Translations under genes and position numbers: made by a program | Notes under the pieces: model-generated | Database searches by the model: none | Told to the model about the DNA's origin: nothing | Seen by the model: only the letters and a program-made list of their open reading frames with translations | NCBI GenBank assembly: GCA_963210315.1 | Contig: OY723270.1 | Coordinates: forward strand, 1,984,001 to 2,048,000 | Length of the DNA: 64,000 bases | Direction of reading: 5' to 3' | DNA from: Rhynchopus euleeides | Lineage: Eukaryota > Euglenozoa > Diplonemea > Diplonemida > Diplonemidae | Part shown: positions 21,144-31,477 of the stretch, one piece after another | Numbering within the stretch: position 1 is the stretch's first letter | How the letters are laid out: every line of letters starts with the position of its first letter

Positions 21144-22041
21144 CGGTGGGTCACCCTTTCAACCCTCCAACGCTTTTCAAAAAGCAAGCAGCCACAACAA
21201 CCAGAAAAACCGATCGATCTCCTTTGCCTCTCTCAGACCTAGCCTCCTTGTGTACAGCGCTGCCCGAAGCTCTGCCGGCCTGGGCAACACCCTTCAGGTG
21301 GTAAAAAGCCTTGTTCCGCTCGTTTTACGTTCCGTATTCTCCAACGAATGACCCTGCACGAACCCCAGTTGTGTGATGTATGTACACCCCCCCGTTCCCC
21401 ACTTCAAGGGCAGCAGCTTCTTGGCAGCACCTCTATCGGAGTGGGTGTGGTGTCAGCGCATCGAATTAGGAGGAATCATCGGGTTGGCGACTTTCGCCTC
21501 TTGCTGCTACTTTACTTTGGCTGTGTTCATCCGAACGCTATCAAATGAAATGCCCCCTCATGCCCCCGCAGGGCGGGGCGGGTGGATGGGGGTAGGGGGT
21601 AGTGCATTGTGGGGTGTGGGTGGAGCAGCCGCCCAGGGTTACGCTCGTTTCCAGTACGAATCGTCCAGATCTCCTTCAACCTTAGGGGCAAGGTGTGCAA
21701 TTTGTGACGGTCGGTGTGGGAGGAAAGTGTCGCTTTGTCAGAACGCCACTCAACTCACCGTGCACCATCTCACCCGCAAATCCCGCAAACTCGGAACGGG
21801 TTTGCAGGGTTGCGGGTTCACCTTCACGCGGCGTGCTGTGTGTGAAGCCCCTAACAAGAATGCACACATCCCAAACCGAACACCCCCGAGACACAGGCAC
21901 AAGGCCGCTGAGGGAAATCCGCCCAACCCGATGGTTTTACGTACTCCCGAGGTACACAGCAAGACACCATACCACCACCACACTCCCTGCACCCCACACC
22001 GCACTCTGCAGAACACCCCCACCACCCACCCCCTCACAACA
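21144..22041. other. Intergenic, upstream of the kinesin gene
   Basis: The kinesin frame stays open leftward to about 21373, but the translated leader lacks domain character and ends in a CCACC-rich tract just before the ATG, so I treat it as leader or intron. A diverged repeat core (TCAGCGCATCGAATTAGGAG, near 21446) resembles the GCGTCAACGCATC family at 14201. A GGCGGGGCGG-type GC-rich stretch occurs near 21570. No gene is seen on the minus strand. Confidence 0.5.
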
Positions 22042-24051
22042 ATGCACCCCCCCGAGAGCCATGCCGCATCCCGGCACGACCGACATCTCTCTGGGCGCGA
22101 CTCCGGCGGCAAGTCCGAGCGCATGGTGGTGGTGGTCCGCGTGCGCCACCTGACGGAGCGCGAGCGCCAGCTCTGCGCCCTGCGCTACCCACACCGCCTC
22201 CACATCGGGTACAGCTGTGTCGAGGCTGCCGCAAGCGACGTCATCGTCTTCGACCCCGACTCCCCCGCCCACCGCTCCTGCGGGCGGCGCTACGCTTTTG
22301 ACCGCGTCTTCGACGCCACCACCACCAACGAGGAGGTGTACGCAGACTCCGTCGAGCCCCTCCTCGCAGGGCTCCTTGATGGGTACAACGCAACATGCTT
22401 CGCCTATGGGATGACCGGCGCCGGCAAGACGTACACGATGATGGGCAGCGAGCGTGTCCAGGGGCTGTCCTTCATGGCGGTGGGCGACCTGTTCTCCCGC
22501 ATCGAATCCCTCAACGCCGACTGCGCGGTGCACGCCAGCTACCTGGAGATCTACAATGAGAAGGTGAAGGACCTGCTCGGGAAAGACCAGGACAAGCGCC
22601 ACGACATTGTTGAGGATCCTGAGCACGGGGTGCTGGTGACGGACCTCACGGAATACCTTGTGGGGAATGTGTCCGACCTGCAGACCCTGATGGCCCTCGG
22701 GTGTGAGAAGAGGACGAAGGCCTCGACAGCGTCGAACGTAGTCTCCTCCCGCTCCCACGCAATCCTGCTGATCACGGTGAGGCGCCGCCAGGGCGACGAG
22801 TCGCGCCAGTTCGTCACAGTCGGCAAGCTCGCCCTCATTGACCTCGCTGGCAGCGAGAGGGCAGCACCTTCCGACTCCCACTCCGCATCGCGGGGGGCGC
22901 GGCTGCAGGAGGGTGCCAACATCAACAGGTCTCTGCTCGCCCTAGGGAACTGCATCACCATCTTGGGCTCCGGTGGCGGCGGGGGGAGGTCGGGGCGCGA
23001 GCGGAAGCATGTGCCCTACCGCGACTCCAAGCTGACACGCCTGCTGAAGGACTCCCTCGGGGGGAACACCCGCACCGTGATGATCGGGAATGTGTCCCCC
23101 GCATCGACCTGTTACGAAGAGGTCGTGTCCACACTGAAGTACGCCACCCGCGCGAGGAACATCTCCCGCTTCGTCACGCGGAACGCGGTTGTCGTCGACC
23201 CGGCCCACCCACCCCGGGCAATGCACCCGACGCTGAATGCGCTGAAGTCTGACATCGCACAGCTCCGCACCCAGCTTGTGGTGCGGAGGTGTGAGGAGGA
23301 CGGGATACGCGCCTGCCCCCCCGATGCAGGGCGGTACTTCCGACCCGTGCCTGTTGCGGTGAGGCCTGCCGTGGTGCTGCACCACCCTGCGCCTGAGGAG
23401 GCGGGAGGGGGCCTGTCGCAGGTGCGGAGTGTGATCTCGTCGTGCAGGGCGCTGCACGATGCGCTCTGCCTTGATGAGAGCATCGCGTCGCCGGGGGGGC
23501 GCAGCGCATCAGACGAGGGCAGTGGGGAGACGGAGACCGACGAGGCTTTGGCTGCCACGCAGCAGCAGGAGCACCTGCACAGCAGCAGCAGCAGCATGCT
23601 GTTCGTCGCGACGCAGGTGACACATCAGCAGCAGCAGCAGCAGCAGCATCGCGTCTCTGCCTGTGTGGAGGTTGGGATGGCCTCGTTGCTGAGTGGTGAT
23701 ACGTCGGCAGCGCAGCTGCATCCGGCCAAGTGTGGCGTGCTGGAGGCAGACGAGGCAGATGACTGGCGCAGGGTGCACGAGCTGCTGGGCGGGGCGCCGC
23801 AGGGTGGGGTGTTGGAGGAGGAGGAGGTGGAGGTGGTGGTGCAGCCAGGTGTGGCGGTGGCGGCGGAGCGGGGTGGAGGAGCTGCGGTGGAGCCGCGCGG
23901 CGGTGCGGTGCAGGCGGAGGTGTTGCCGAAGTGGCGTGCTGCGGCGGCCAATGTGTTGGCGGTGGGCAGTGCGCCGCGGCCTGTTTCCGACAAGTTGAAC
24001 GTGCGGCCACAGGAAAGGGGTGGCTGGCGTGTCAACGGGCTTGATGTATGA
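22042..24051 (+). CDS. Kinesin motor protein, kinesin-8-like
   Basis: The product is 669 residues with an N-terminal motor. The ATG at 22042 puts the motor at residues about 27-385. ATPase motifs are the P-loop GAGKTYTM (Lys129), switch I NVVSSRSH (about 232) and switch II DLAGSE (267-272), followed by the neck-proximal block VSTLKYATRARNI. The phrase YNATCFAYGMTGAGKTYTMMGS and the YLEIYNEKVKDLL block fit the kinesin-8 (KIF18/19) type, which walk to and shorten microtubule plus ends. The tail is short for that family and low in complexity: a Gln run near 530, Glu/Val-rich and Gly-rich parts, and no clear coiled coil. A further 3' exon is possible because the stop follows a GT-containing stretch. 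Probably acts on spindle or flagellar microtubules. Confidence 0.9.
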   Translation: MHPPESHAASRHDRHLSGRDSGGKSERMVVVVRVRHLTERERQLCALRYPHRLHIGYSCVEAAASDVIVFDPDSPAHRSCGRRYAFDRVFDATTTNEEVYADSVEPLLAGLLDGYNATCFAYGMTGAGKTYTMMGSERVQGLSFMAVGDLFSRIESLNADCAVHASYLEIYNEKVKDLLGKDQDKRHDIVEDPEHGVLVTDLTEYLVGNVSDLQTLMALGCEKRTKASTASNVVSSRSHAILLITVRRRQGDESRQFVTVGKLALIDLAGSERAAPSDSHSASRGARLQEGANINRSLLALGNCITILGSGGGGGRSGRERKHVPYRDSKLTRLLKDSLGGNTRTVMIGNVSPASTCYEEVVSTLKYATRARNISRFVTRNAVVVDPAHPPRAMHPTLNALKSDIAQLRTQLVVRRCEEDGIRACPPDAGRYFRPVPVAVRPAVVLHHPAPEEAGGGLSQVRSVISSCRALHDALCLDESIASPGGRSASDEGSGETETDEALAATQQQEHLHSSSSSMLFVATQVTHQQQQQQQHRVSACVEVGMASLLSGDTSAAQLHPAKCGVLEADEADDWRRVHELLGGAPQGGVLEEEEVEVVVQPGVAVAAERGGGAAVEPRGGAVQAEVLPKWRAAAANVLAVGSAPRPVSDKLNVRPQERGGWRVNGLDV

Positions 24052-25774
24052 CAGGATTTTTGAAGCCTAACCAGGGGGGGTGTTCTTTGCGGGATCCATT
24101 CCATGCCATCAGCCAGGCGGTGTGTTGTGTGGGTGGGTGTTGTGATCCGACAGCCCCTTGTTGCTGTCTCCCCTTGACCATCCCACACCACCACAGGCAG
24201 CAAGAGGGTACACACCGGAGAAGGTGCGGAGTCAAGAACGTGCCAGGTATGACATTGAGGAGTGTAGTGTAGTGTAGTGTAGCGTAGCGTAGCGCAGCGT
24301 AGTGGTTTAGTGTCATGTCGCGTCGTGTTAGCGCACCCTACCACAACCCACCCCGCTACAGCAGGCGTGGGGATGAGCGGCGTTCCAGAGGAAGCACCAC
24401 AGTCAGCGTTCTGTTTCCTTGAAGGGAGTCGCGGTGTCCGCGGAATTGACACACAAGGGTGGAAGCCGTCACACGAAGTCCACCCACGGAGCCACAACAG
24501 CCACGTTGAGGTCGCAGCCCTTGCCGCAGACCTGATCTCTGAAAACGAGAATTGCATTGCTGTGATTGATTGTGTGTCTCAACAGCCTCCTTTCCCTCCC
24601 CTACCCCCGACACTGCGTGACAACCGCTGGGTTGGTCAGGGGCCATGACACAGCCTCTCCATCGGGCTCTGGGCAGCAGACACGGTGGTGGACTTTCATT
24701 AGAACAGTCTCTTCTCTTCTCTCGAAGGTTGGAAGAAGAGCGTAGAATGTGAGGCGGGCATCCGTATGCACGAGGGTTGCAGTGCCCACTGCCAGCAGTA
24801 GATTAGATTGGTGCGATCCGTTTTTAGACAAAGGGGCGGTGCGAGGGGGGGTGTCCGTCTGCACAGCCCCCACGCACTTCTCCTCTATATCTTCTCTCTT
24901 CCCCCCCCAGACACTTCCACACCGATTCCGCCGCCGCTTTCTGTGTTCCTCCCTACCCCTCACCCACCCCTACATGGCTTTAGGCCATCAGATATTAGAA
25001 CGGGCTGCCGCGTGAACCCCTGCAAGGCCCCCCACCCCCACTCTCCACTCCACCCTGATCCCCCTGACAGCAGCTCTCTTCCACACGATTGTATCTGGAC
25101 ATCACCATGTCCGTTTCCACCAGTTGTGTCATTACGTTGTGCACAACATCACCACTGTGCTGTCCGGTCTCGCCTCTTTGGTGATACGACCACACTCCAC
25201 AACACCTCTACACGACCCACCACAGCCCCCTTGCAGGTTCCCCCCCTCTGTTCCTCTGGGCAGTTTGTGTGCGTGGAGGTAGGGCGGGGCAGAGGCGCGT
25301 CGCAACACACTCACACAGAGGAGTGCAGCGCGACACAGCACACACAGCCTGCCTGGCAAAGGGTATTAGCGGAGATCCTGAACCAGCGAAACCCACTCTA
25401 GAATGGCACCGCTGCCGTCTTGAAATCTTGAAACCCCCTCCTTTCAGGCACGATGTGTATAGAATAGTCGCCCTTTTTTCCCCTTCTCCCCCCACCTCTG
25501 TCTCTCTCTCTCACTCTGACCCTCTCTGTGAGTGTGTCACCTCCAGACACACCACCAAAAAAGCTCGCATCGAGGAATAAAACAACGGGATATTTTTCCG
25601 CTCCTCCTGTTTTGCTCCTCACAACCCCAGTGCCCCCCACTCACACCCCCACTTGTGTGTATCATAGATATTTTACCTGCCCCCCTCCCCCTCCCCTCCC
25701 CCCCCCCCCCCACATCCAATTCTGATTCTGCTTCTGCTTTATTACCCCCCCCCCCACCCCCGAAAGTGTTTTGA
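24052..25774. other. Intergenic, includes a 5-bp tandem repeat
   Basis: About 1.7 kb without a credible reading frame. Positions 24261-24303 are a tandem run of GTAGT / GTAGC pentamers. The rest is C/T-rich with scattered CCACC tracts, ending in a poly-C stretch (about 25690-25760) just before the next ATG. No repeat-family copy was recognised with confidence. Confidence 0.55.
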
Positions 25775-28725
25775 ATGTCGTCTTCCCTCGTTCTCCAGTT
25801 CACAAAGGGCCCCGCACAGCCGCCTGGGGTGTTCCTCGCAACCTCTGAGGACAATGAGGTGTGTGTCTTGTCCGTTGCTTACAAAGGGGTTGCATACCGA
25901 GCAGGGCTGGCGCCGAACAGCGTTATCCTCGATGTCGACGGGAGAGCTGTCGAGAGTGCCTCAGCCTTCTTCGAGCTTATCCGGCACCGCCGCAGAGAAG
26001 GGGAGGTGACGCTGCACGTCGCACCCCCAAAGGTTCTGTTCCCTAAGGCACTCCTGGTCCGCTCCGTCACCAGGGTGGCGAAGGGTGGCAAGACCAGCGT
26101 CACGCTCGCCGTCTTCCGGGATATCATCGCGCTTCACCGCAACCCATACGATGCAGAGCACCTGATGCCCGTCAACACAGTGTCGACAGTCACATCTGTG
26201 GTTGCCAACGGGAAGCTGGTTGTGGTGGTGCGGCCGTCCGAAGGGGAGCCTGGGGACGAGCTCCTGTTCTCCCAGAAGATCGACGAGCTCGGAAACCCGC
26301 CGGGGGACGGGGAGGACATCGTGACGTGCATCGCGGGCCTGGTCGCGCTGCACCAGACAGCCGTGCCGCAGCGGAGCGGGGGACACTCCGGCAGCAGCAG
26401 CAGCGAGGACACCATGCTCACCGCAACCACGCGGCACTTCCCGCAGCAGCAGCCGCACCGCCACCCGAGGCCCTCGCTCGTCTCCGCCGCCGGGGGGGGC
26501 AGGTCGCGCAGCGGCAGCCACCGCTTGCAGGAGGGTGGCCGCAGCAGCAGCAGGCCGCCTTCCGGCGCACAGCAGCAACGCCGCAGCGCCAGCCGTGTGT
26601 CGCGCTCGCAGCAGTTCCCCTCCCAAGCAGCGTCGTCGGGGGGCAGGGCGCACGATAATGGCGGGAGTGCGACGCCTGCTGCGCCCCACTCCACTCCGCT
26701 GAGTGCTGCGGAGGTGCTGCTGCCGTCGAATGCTGCCGCTGGTGGTGGTGGTGGTGGTGGTGGTGGTGGTGGGGGGGGGCACTGCTGCGGCCCGGGTGGC
26801 TGCTCGGAGGCGGGAAGGCGGCAGCAGCGCCGCGGCAGTTTCGTCTCCGATGCTGCCGCAGGCAACAGCCACAGGCAGCACAGCAGCGGCAGCAGGGCTT
26901 CGTCGGGCCACCGGCGCTCCCGCAGCACTGCGGGGCGTGCCGATGCCTGCGTCGGGAGCGGCGTTGCCGACCCGCCCCTCAGGTCCCATGCCGCAGGCGT
27001 TTCCGCCGCGCCATCGTCGCGGCGGCGGCGGCGCAGCCCTTCCTCCAGCTCGAGCCCTTCCCAGCTGACCTGCAGCGGGAGCAGCTGCGGCGGCGGGGGG
27101 GGCTGCCAGTGCTGCTGCTCGGGTGTGGTGCAGCAGCACCGTTGCGGGAGCCCGGCCCCAGCGGGTTGCGCGGATCTCTACTGCGTGTCGCCGAACCACC
27201 TGGGTGTGGAGTTCGACGTGGTGCGGGGGCTTGTCGCGAAGAACGTCTTCTTCTTCGCGGGGTGCGGGGTCCTCTGCACGCAGCAGGGGGGTGGCGGTGT
27301 GGGCGGGGACGACACCCCGCACCACCCACGCCTGCTCCTGGTGTCGGAGAGGGCGGTCTACATCATCCACGCCGGCAACGGGCGTCTGGTGCGCAGCTTC
27401 TCCATTGCTTCTGTCGCAGAGGTGATCACCTGCCGAGCCACAGGTATCCTGGCATTCAGGGTGCCGCGGGAGTTCGACGCGATGCTGCGGCTCTCAGGCG
27501 GGGCGTCGCCCCTGCATGCGGCGGAGGTGCTGCAGGTGCTGTCGCCCGAGCTCCCCTGCCGCGCCCTCGACAGCGCGTCGCCGCACGCCCTGGCGCAGAA
27601 GCTGTTCCTCGACAAGCCGAAGGGGTGGCGCATGACACCCGACAAGATCATCCCATTCTCCCCAAGGTATGCATCAAAAACTGATGACAGTCAGACGACA
27701 TGCGAGCTTTCCCTTTCCATTTCAAATATGATGTCACATGATGGGGAGGAAACGCGTTTATTCCTTCTAAAGGATACCCTGGTAGATATCCTTCTTTCGG
27801 GTCGCGTACGTAGCGCTACGAAGAGAAAGTGAAGTTTTGTTGCCCCCTCCCCGGTCCCCTGCTTGTGACCCGATGGGGTGTGACCCCACACCCTCCACTC
27901 ATTCCTACACCTTACACCTTACACCCCCAACACCACAACCCACACCACAGGCCAGACCTCGCAGTGGTGGCCGGGTCCGCAGGCACACCCGATGCCCTCC
28001 TGCTGTCTCCCATGGGGTCGCCACGCGGCACCGCCGTCACCACCATCCCGCTGCTGCAGCAGCACGACACCCTGCAGCCTGTGGGCGTGGTCAGCATCGC
28101 CCCCGTCTCGCCCCCGCACACAGCAGGGCTGGTGGCGGAGCCGCCTCAGGACAGGGTGCTGCAGGAGAAGATGGAGGGGCTTGCCAGCCAGCTGCAGACT
28201 GTCAGCGAGGAGGTGATGCAGATGCGGCGTCTGGGGGAGCTGGAGCGGCGGGCGGAGCGCGAGAGGGCGGATCAGGGGAGGCGGCGGATGGCGGAGCTGG
28301 AGAGCACCGTCGGGGGTGTGATTGAGTTCGGCAGGGGCATGGCCCAGCAGCAGCGGCGCATCGCGGAGACGTCGTCTTCTTTGGAGCATCTTGCAGCCCT
28401 GGCGCCGCCGCCGCCGCCGCCCCTCTCGCGGCTGTCGTCACCTCGGCACTCCCCGCAGCCGTCGCCGCGCAGCACTTCTCCGACGCGTATAGTGCCTTCG
28501 CCAGCTCCCCTCATAGGACATGCAGTCACAGCCGTCTCAGACCTGCTGCAAGCCGCCAGCGGCACAGCTCCCACAATGCAGACGCCTTTCAAGCGTGTCC
28601 ATCCGGCCAGGCGTGATCAGTACGGGCGTGGTGGTGTCGCCGGTGGAGGCCCCTTTGTGGCTGTGGGGTCACCAAGCAGTAGCGGGTCTGGGGCTGCGGC
28701 TGTGCGTCGGCTGTTCATGCCTTGA
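25775..28725 (+). CDS. PDZ-domain and coiled-coil protein, two exons
   Basis: Proposed exons are 25775-27666 and 27951-28725, giving 888 residues. The intron (27667-27950) has donor AAG-GTATGC and acceptor CCACACCACAG. It joins an AG and a G into an Arg codon and restores frame exactly. Residues about 1-88 resemble a PDZ domain (VAYKGVAYRAGLAPNSVILD, then a VDGRAVES block). Residues about 190-450 are low complexity (Ser, Gln, His, Arg, and a Gly run at 322-335 from a GGT repeat). Residues about 465-605 look like a folded PH-type domain (DVVRGLVAKNVFFFAGCGVL, RLLLVSERAVYIIHAGNG). The second exon carries a coiled coil (LQEKMEGLASQLQTVSEEV), a Pro run and a Ser/Gly-rich tail. Likely a cytoskeletal or membrane scaffold; no specific family identified. 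Confidence 0.75.
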
Positions 28726-29924
28726 GAAGGGGGTGGTGGTGGTGGTGGTGGTGGGATGGGGAGACTGTGTGATTCGGTTCCCTCGCCTTGTGAGGCGCAG
28801 TGCCCAGGCACGCTCGCCCAAAATTCGGCACGGCTGTGTGGGGGGTTCTGTGCTTCTTCGCAAAGGAGGCAGGGGGAGGGCGGGGGAGGGGGGTTGTCAG
28901 CTGCAGCATCATGTGGTGTGATAGAGCAGCGGGGTTATCGAACGAAGCACAGTTCATCCGGCCTGCGTTCCAGAAGAAACCCGAAACGGGGCAGCAGCCC
29001 CTCTCGCCGGGGGGCTGCTCGGAACAAGGGCCGAGCGAAATCATTCAAAACCGTTCGACTTGGACAGTGTGGTGGGTTTGGGGTGGCTTGGGGTGAGCAT
29101 TGCATTAAGAGAGAGAGACGCACGCTGTGAGTCTCAAAAAAGCTCGTGGTCTGAATTCGTCCGTTTTGTTGGGGGGTGGGGGTGGGGAGGGGGAGGGGAG
29201 GGGAGGGGGGCTTCTCTGGAACAATTCCGGATCACGCCCCGACCCCACCCCCCACCAATCATAGAGAGTCAACAGGGGGGTCTTTGCTCTTCGGTGGAAG
29301 CTGTTCACTTCAGCAAAGAAGAGTCCATTCGGCGTGATTTTCTCCCAAATCATTTCAGCAGCCCGTGGCGAAGACCCCCCCTCAGCCTGACAACTTACTT
29401 TGTGAGCTGTGCTTGTGTCGCTGCAGCTTTAGAGAGGAAGGCGAGATCGATAGCCCTGGGAAAAGCCTGGGGTGGGGACCATGTTATGGGTTGAGCCTGC
29501 CGGGCGTGCCAGCGCGCCGAACGCTTCGAAATACATACAGCAGCAGCATCAGATCTTCCCGATGTTCTTCTTCCCACTTTGCTTGATGGGCTGCACTTTT
29601 TGCACTATTACTAGTGGCATATTTCAAGAAGCTGTCACTTGCTTGCATTGCACGCATCCGCTACTGCACACTCTTTGTACAAAATGTCACTCCAGTACAG
29701 CCGCCCTTTGCTCGTACTTTGGTTTGTGATGCGTTGACACTTTACACAAATGACAACCCAGAACTGCACTGTACTCCCAACGATATTCATCTGTCTCCCC
29801 CCTCGCATGACCTCCACGCGACACCAATCCCCACCACACCACCCCCAACAGGATGTAGGCCACCCAGCCTACCCCCCCTAACCCCACCCCCACACACCCG
29901 CAGCAGCTGGATCCCCTGCCACCA
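28726..29924. other. Intergenic with GGT microsatellite and repeat fragments
   Basis: A (GGT)n run follows the stop at about 28733. The stretch 28768-28810 (GGTTCCCTCGCCTTGTGAGG) is repeated near 17838. Positions 28972-29060 belong to the repeat with a C/G hairpin shared with 6850 and 57064. Positions 29633-29660 carry TGTCACTTGCTTGCATTGCA. Positions 29680-29740 are an inverted copy of 59283-59345 (GTCACTCCAGTACAGCCG, GATGCGTTGACAC). No gene is evident. Confidence 0.6.
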
Positions 29925-31088
29925 ATGCGCCCCTCCTCCCCGACCCCAACAGAGGAGCAGGCATGCGCCCGGCAGGGGCCTCCGGCAATCGCATCAGCTG
30001 CCGCATCTCCAACCCCGGCGCCTGTCGCTGGGTCTGTGCTGCTGCTGCATAACTTCTGCGCGCGATACGGCACCGGGCCTGCGGAGGGCGACACTGCTGT
30101 CGCCTGGGTGCACCGCTACGCGCGGGACATCACCTCTGTGCTGAAGTCCGCCTTCTCCGAGGCCTGCAACGGCCCCAGCATAGACCGCACCACCTCACGG
30201 CTCCACTCAACCCTCCTTCGCATCGAGTCCGACGCAGAGCAGCACCACGAGGAGGGGCTGCTGAGGGCAGGCGAGATGGTCGGACTCAGCCAGTATATGG
30301 AAGGGCTGCAGTGCAGCCTGTCCCAACGCCTCGCAGAGCACGACACCGACAAGACGCGGCTCGAGGAGAAGGTCAAGGGTGCCGAGGTGTCCGCCCAGAA
30401 TGCCGCTGCGGGGCTGCGGGCTGCAACCGCGCGGGCTGCTGAGCTGCAGGAGGATCTGAATGACGCCTACAGGCGGATGTCGCGGCAGCAGGAGATAATC
30501 GACGAGAAAAACGCGGATCTCGCAAAGCTGCGGCAAGCAGCTGAGGAAGCTCGTGATGCCCTCGAGCAGCAGGCTCGTTCCGCAAGCGGTGCTGCCGGTG
30601 GTGGCGGCGGTGCTGCGTGGCCCCGCCCGTTGGTCCCCTCACCGCCCCCCCCTCCATGCGCAAAGTGTGATGCGACACGCGACGCTGCTCTCGAGGAAGT
30701 GTCGTCCCTCCGAGCCGCTCTGGACGAGGCCCGCTCTCTCCTCGTCAACGAGAGGCGCACCACCGCCACCCTTAACCACGATGTAGCCTCCCTGCGGGGC
30801 AGGTTCGGGCAGGTCGACTCCGTGGTTGCGGACCTGAAGGAGGCCCTGCCGCAGCGCTGCATCCCCCGCAGCTTCCACCGCTGCGGCCCGGATGACACGC
30901 GTTGGGTGTTCGGGACGCGGAAGATCGTGATCCACCCGGGGGGGGCCGATGGCGCCGTGGCGATGGTGGGCGGGGGGTGCCTGCCGCTCAAGAGCTTCGT
31001 GGAGCGGGCGGGGGAGCTGGAGGCGTCGCGGGAAAAGCGTGCCGAGTCGTTCCGCCTGCCGCGCCCGCGTGCGACGTCGCTGCGGTGA
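29925..31088 (+). CDS. Coiled-coil protein with C-terminal GAS2-like domain
   Basis: This is a 387-residue frame from the ATG at 29925. After a Pro/Ala-rich leader, residues 40-100 are helical. About 105-215 is a long coiled coil (LEEKVKGAEVSAQNAAAGLR, then an LRQAAEEARDALEQQ block), then a Gly/Pro linker, and 250-310 is a second coiled coil. The end (about 328-370) has the signature of a GAS2-related domain: RWVFG-x-RKIVIHP, then AVAMVGGGCLPLKSFVERA, corresponding to the family's FG...VRVGGGW..L..FL. GAS2 domains bind microtubules. The N-terminal zinc-binding part of the canonical domain is not obvious, so this may be a minimal variant. It lies downstream of the PDZ/coiled-coil gene on the same strand. 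Confidence 0.75.
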   Translation: MRPSSPTPTEEQACARQGPPAIASAAASPTPAPVAGSVLLLHNFCARYGTGPAEGDTAVAWVHRYARDITSVLKSAFSEACNGPSIDRTTSRLHSTLLRIESDAEQHHEEGLLRAGEMVGLSQYMEGLQCSLSQRLAEHDTDKTRLEEKVKGAEVSAQNAAAGLRAATARAAELQEDLNDAYRRMSRQQEIIDEKNADLAKLRQAAEEARDALEQQARSASGAAGGGGGAAWPRPLVPSPPPPPCAKCDATRDAALEEVSSLRAALDEARSLLVNERRTTATLNHDVASLRGRFGQVDSVVADLKEALPQRCIPRSFHRCGPDDTRWVFGTRKIVIHPGGADGAVAMVGGGCLPLKSFVERAGELEASREKRAESFRLPRPRATSLR

Positions 31089-31477
31089 GGGGGTGGGGGT
31101 TTCGCTCCGTCTTACCAAGCCCTGTACCCACCCTCCGCTCACCCAGGGTCATCTGTTGATGTTGATACTAGCCCGCGATGCCCCCTGCCGCAGTCAGGGG
31201 GCCTTAGCTGTCGAAATACCACGCCTTTCCAGGCGCGGCTTTTGCTCAAATCATATGCAGCATCAGCAGGAATCAGGCAGCCAGCTGTCGCTCTCCCCAC
31301 CACCCCCACCCCCACCCCTCCCCGTGCCTCCCTCCGGATCCACACCCCCTGCCCCCGCATTGCCCATCCGAGCAGCGACCCGATGTGGTATCGCAGTGCT
31401 TTCCGGCGTCACTTCGTCACGGCATTGGCAACACACTGCCCCCACCACCGCAGGCCCGCAAAGCGTGGGGAGCAGCG
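31089..31477. other. Short intergenic gap, possible 5' exon or intron of the next gene
   Basis: The next gene's frame is open from about 31385, but 31430-31453 reads as a C-rich acceptor (CCCCCACCACCGCAG), so upstream sequence may be intron. I tested joining the GAS2-like gene's end (GCG-GTGAGG at 31085) to this acceptor; the phases do not match, so the two are kept apart. Confidence 0.4.

Noticed and set aside
31085-31454. Splice joining the GAS2-like gene to the low-complexity gene
   Set aside because: Donor GTGAGG leaves two bases of a codon while the acceptor at 31454 needs phase 0, so the frame would be lost; the GAS2-like domain also ends naturally.
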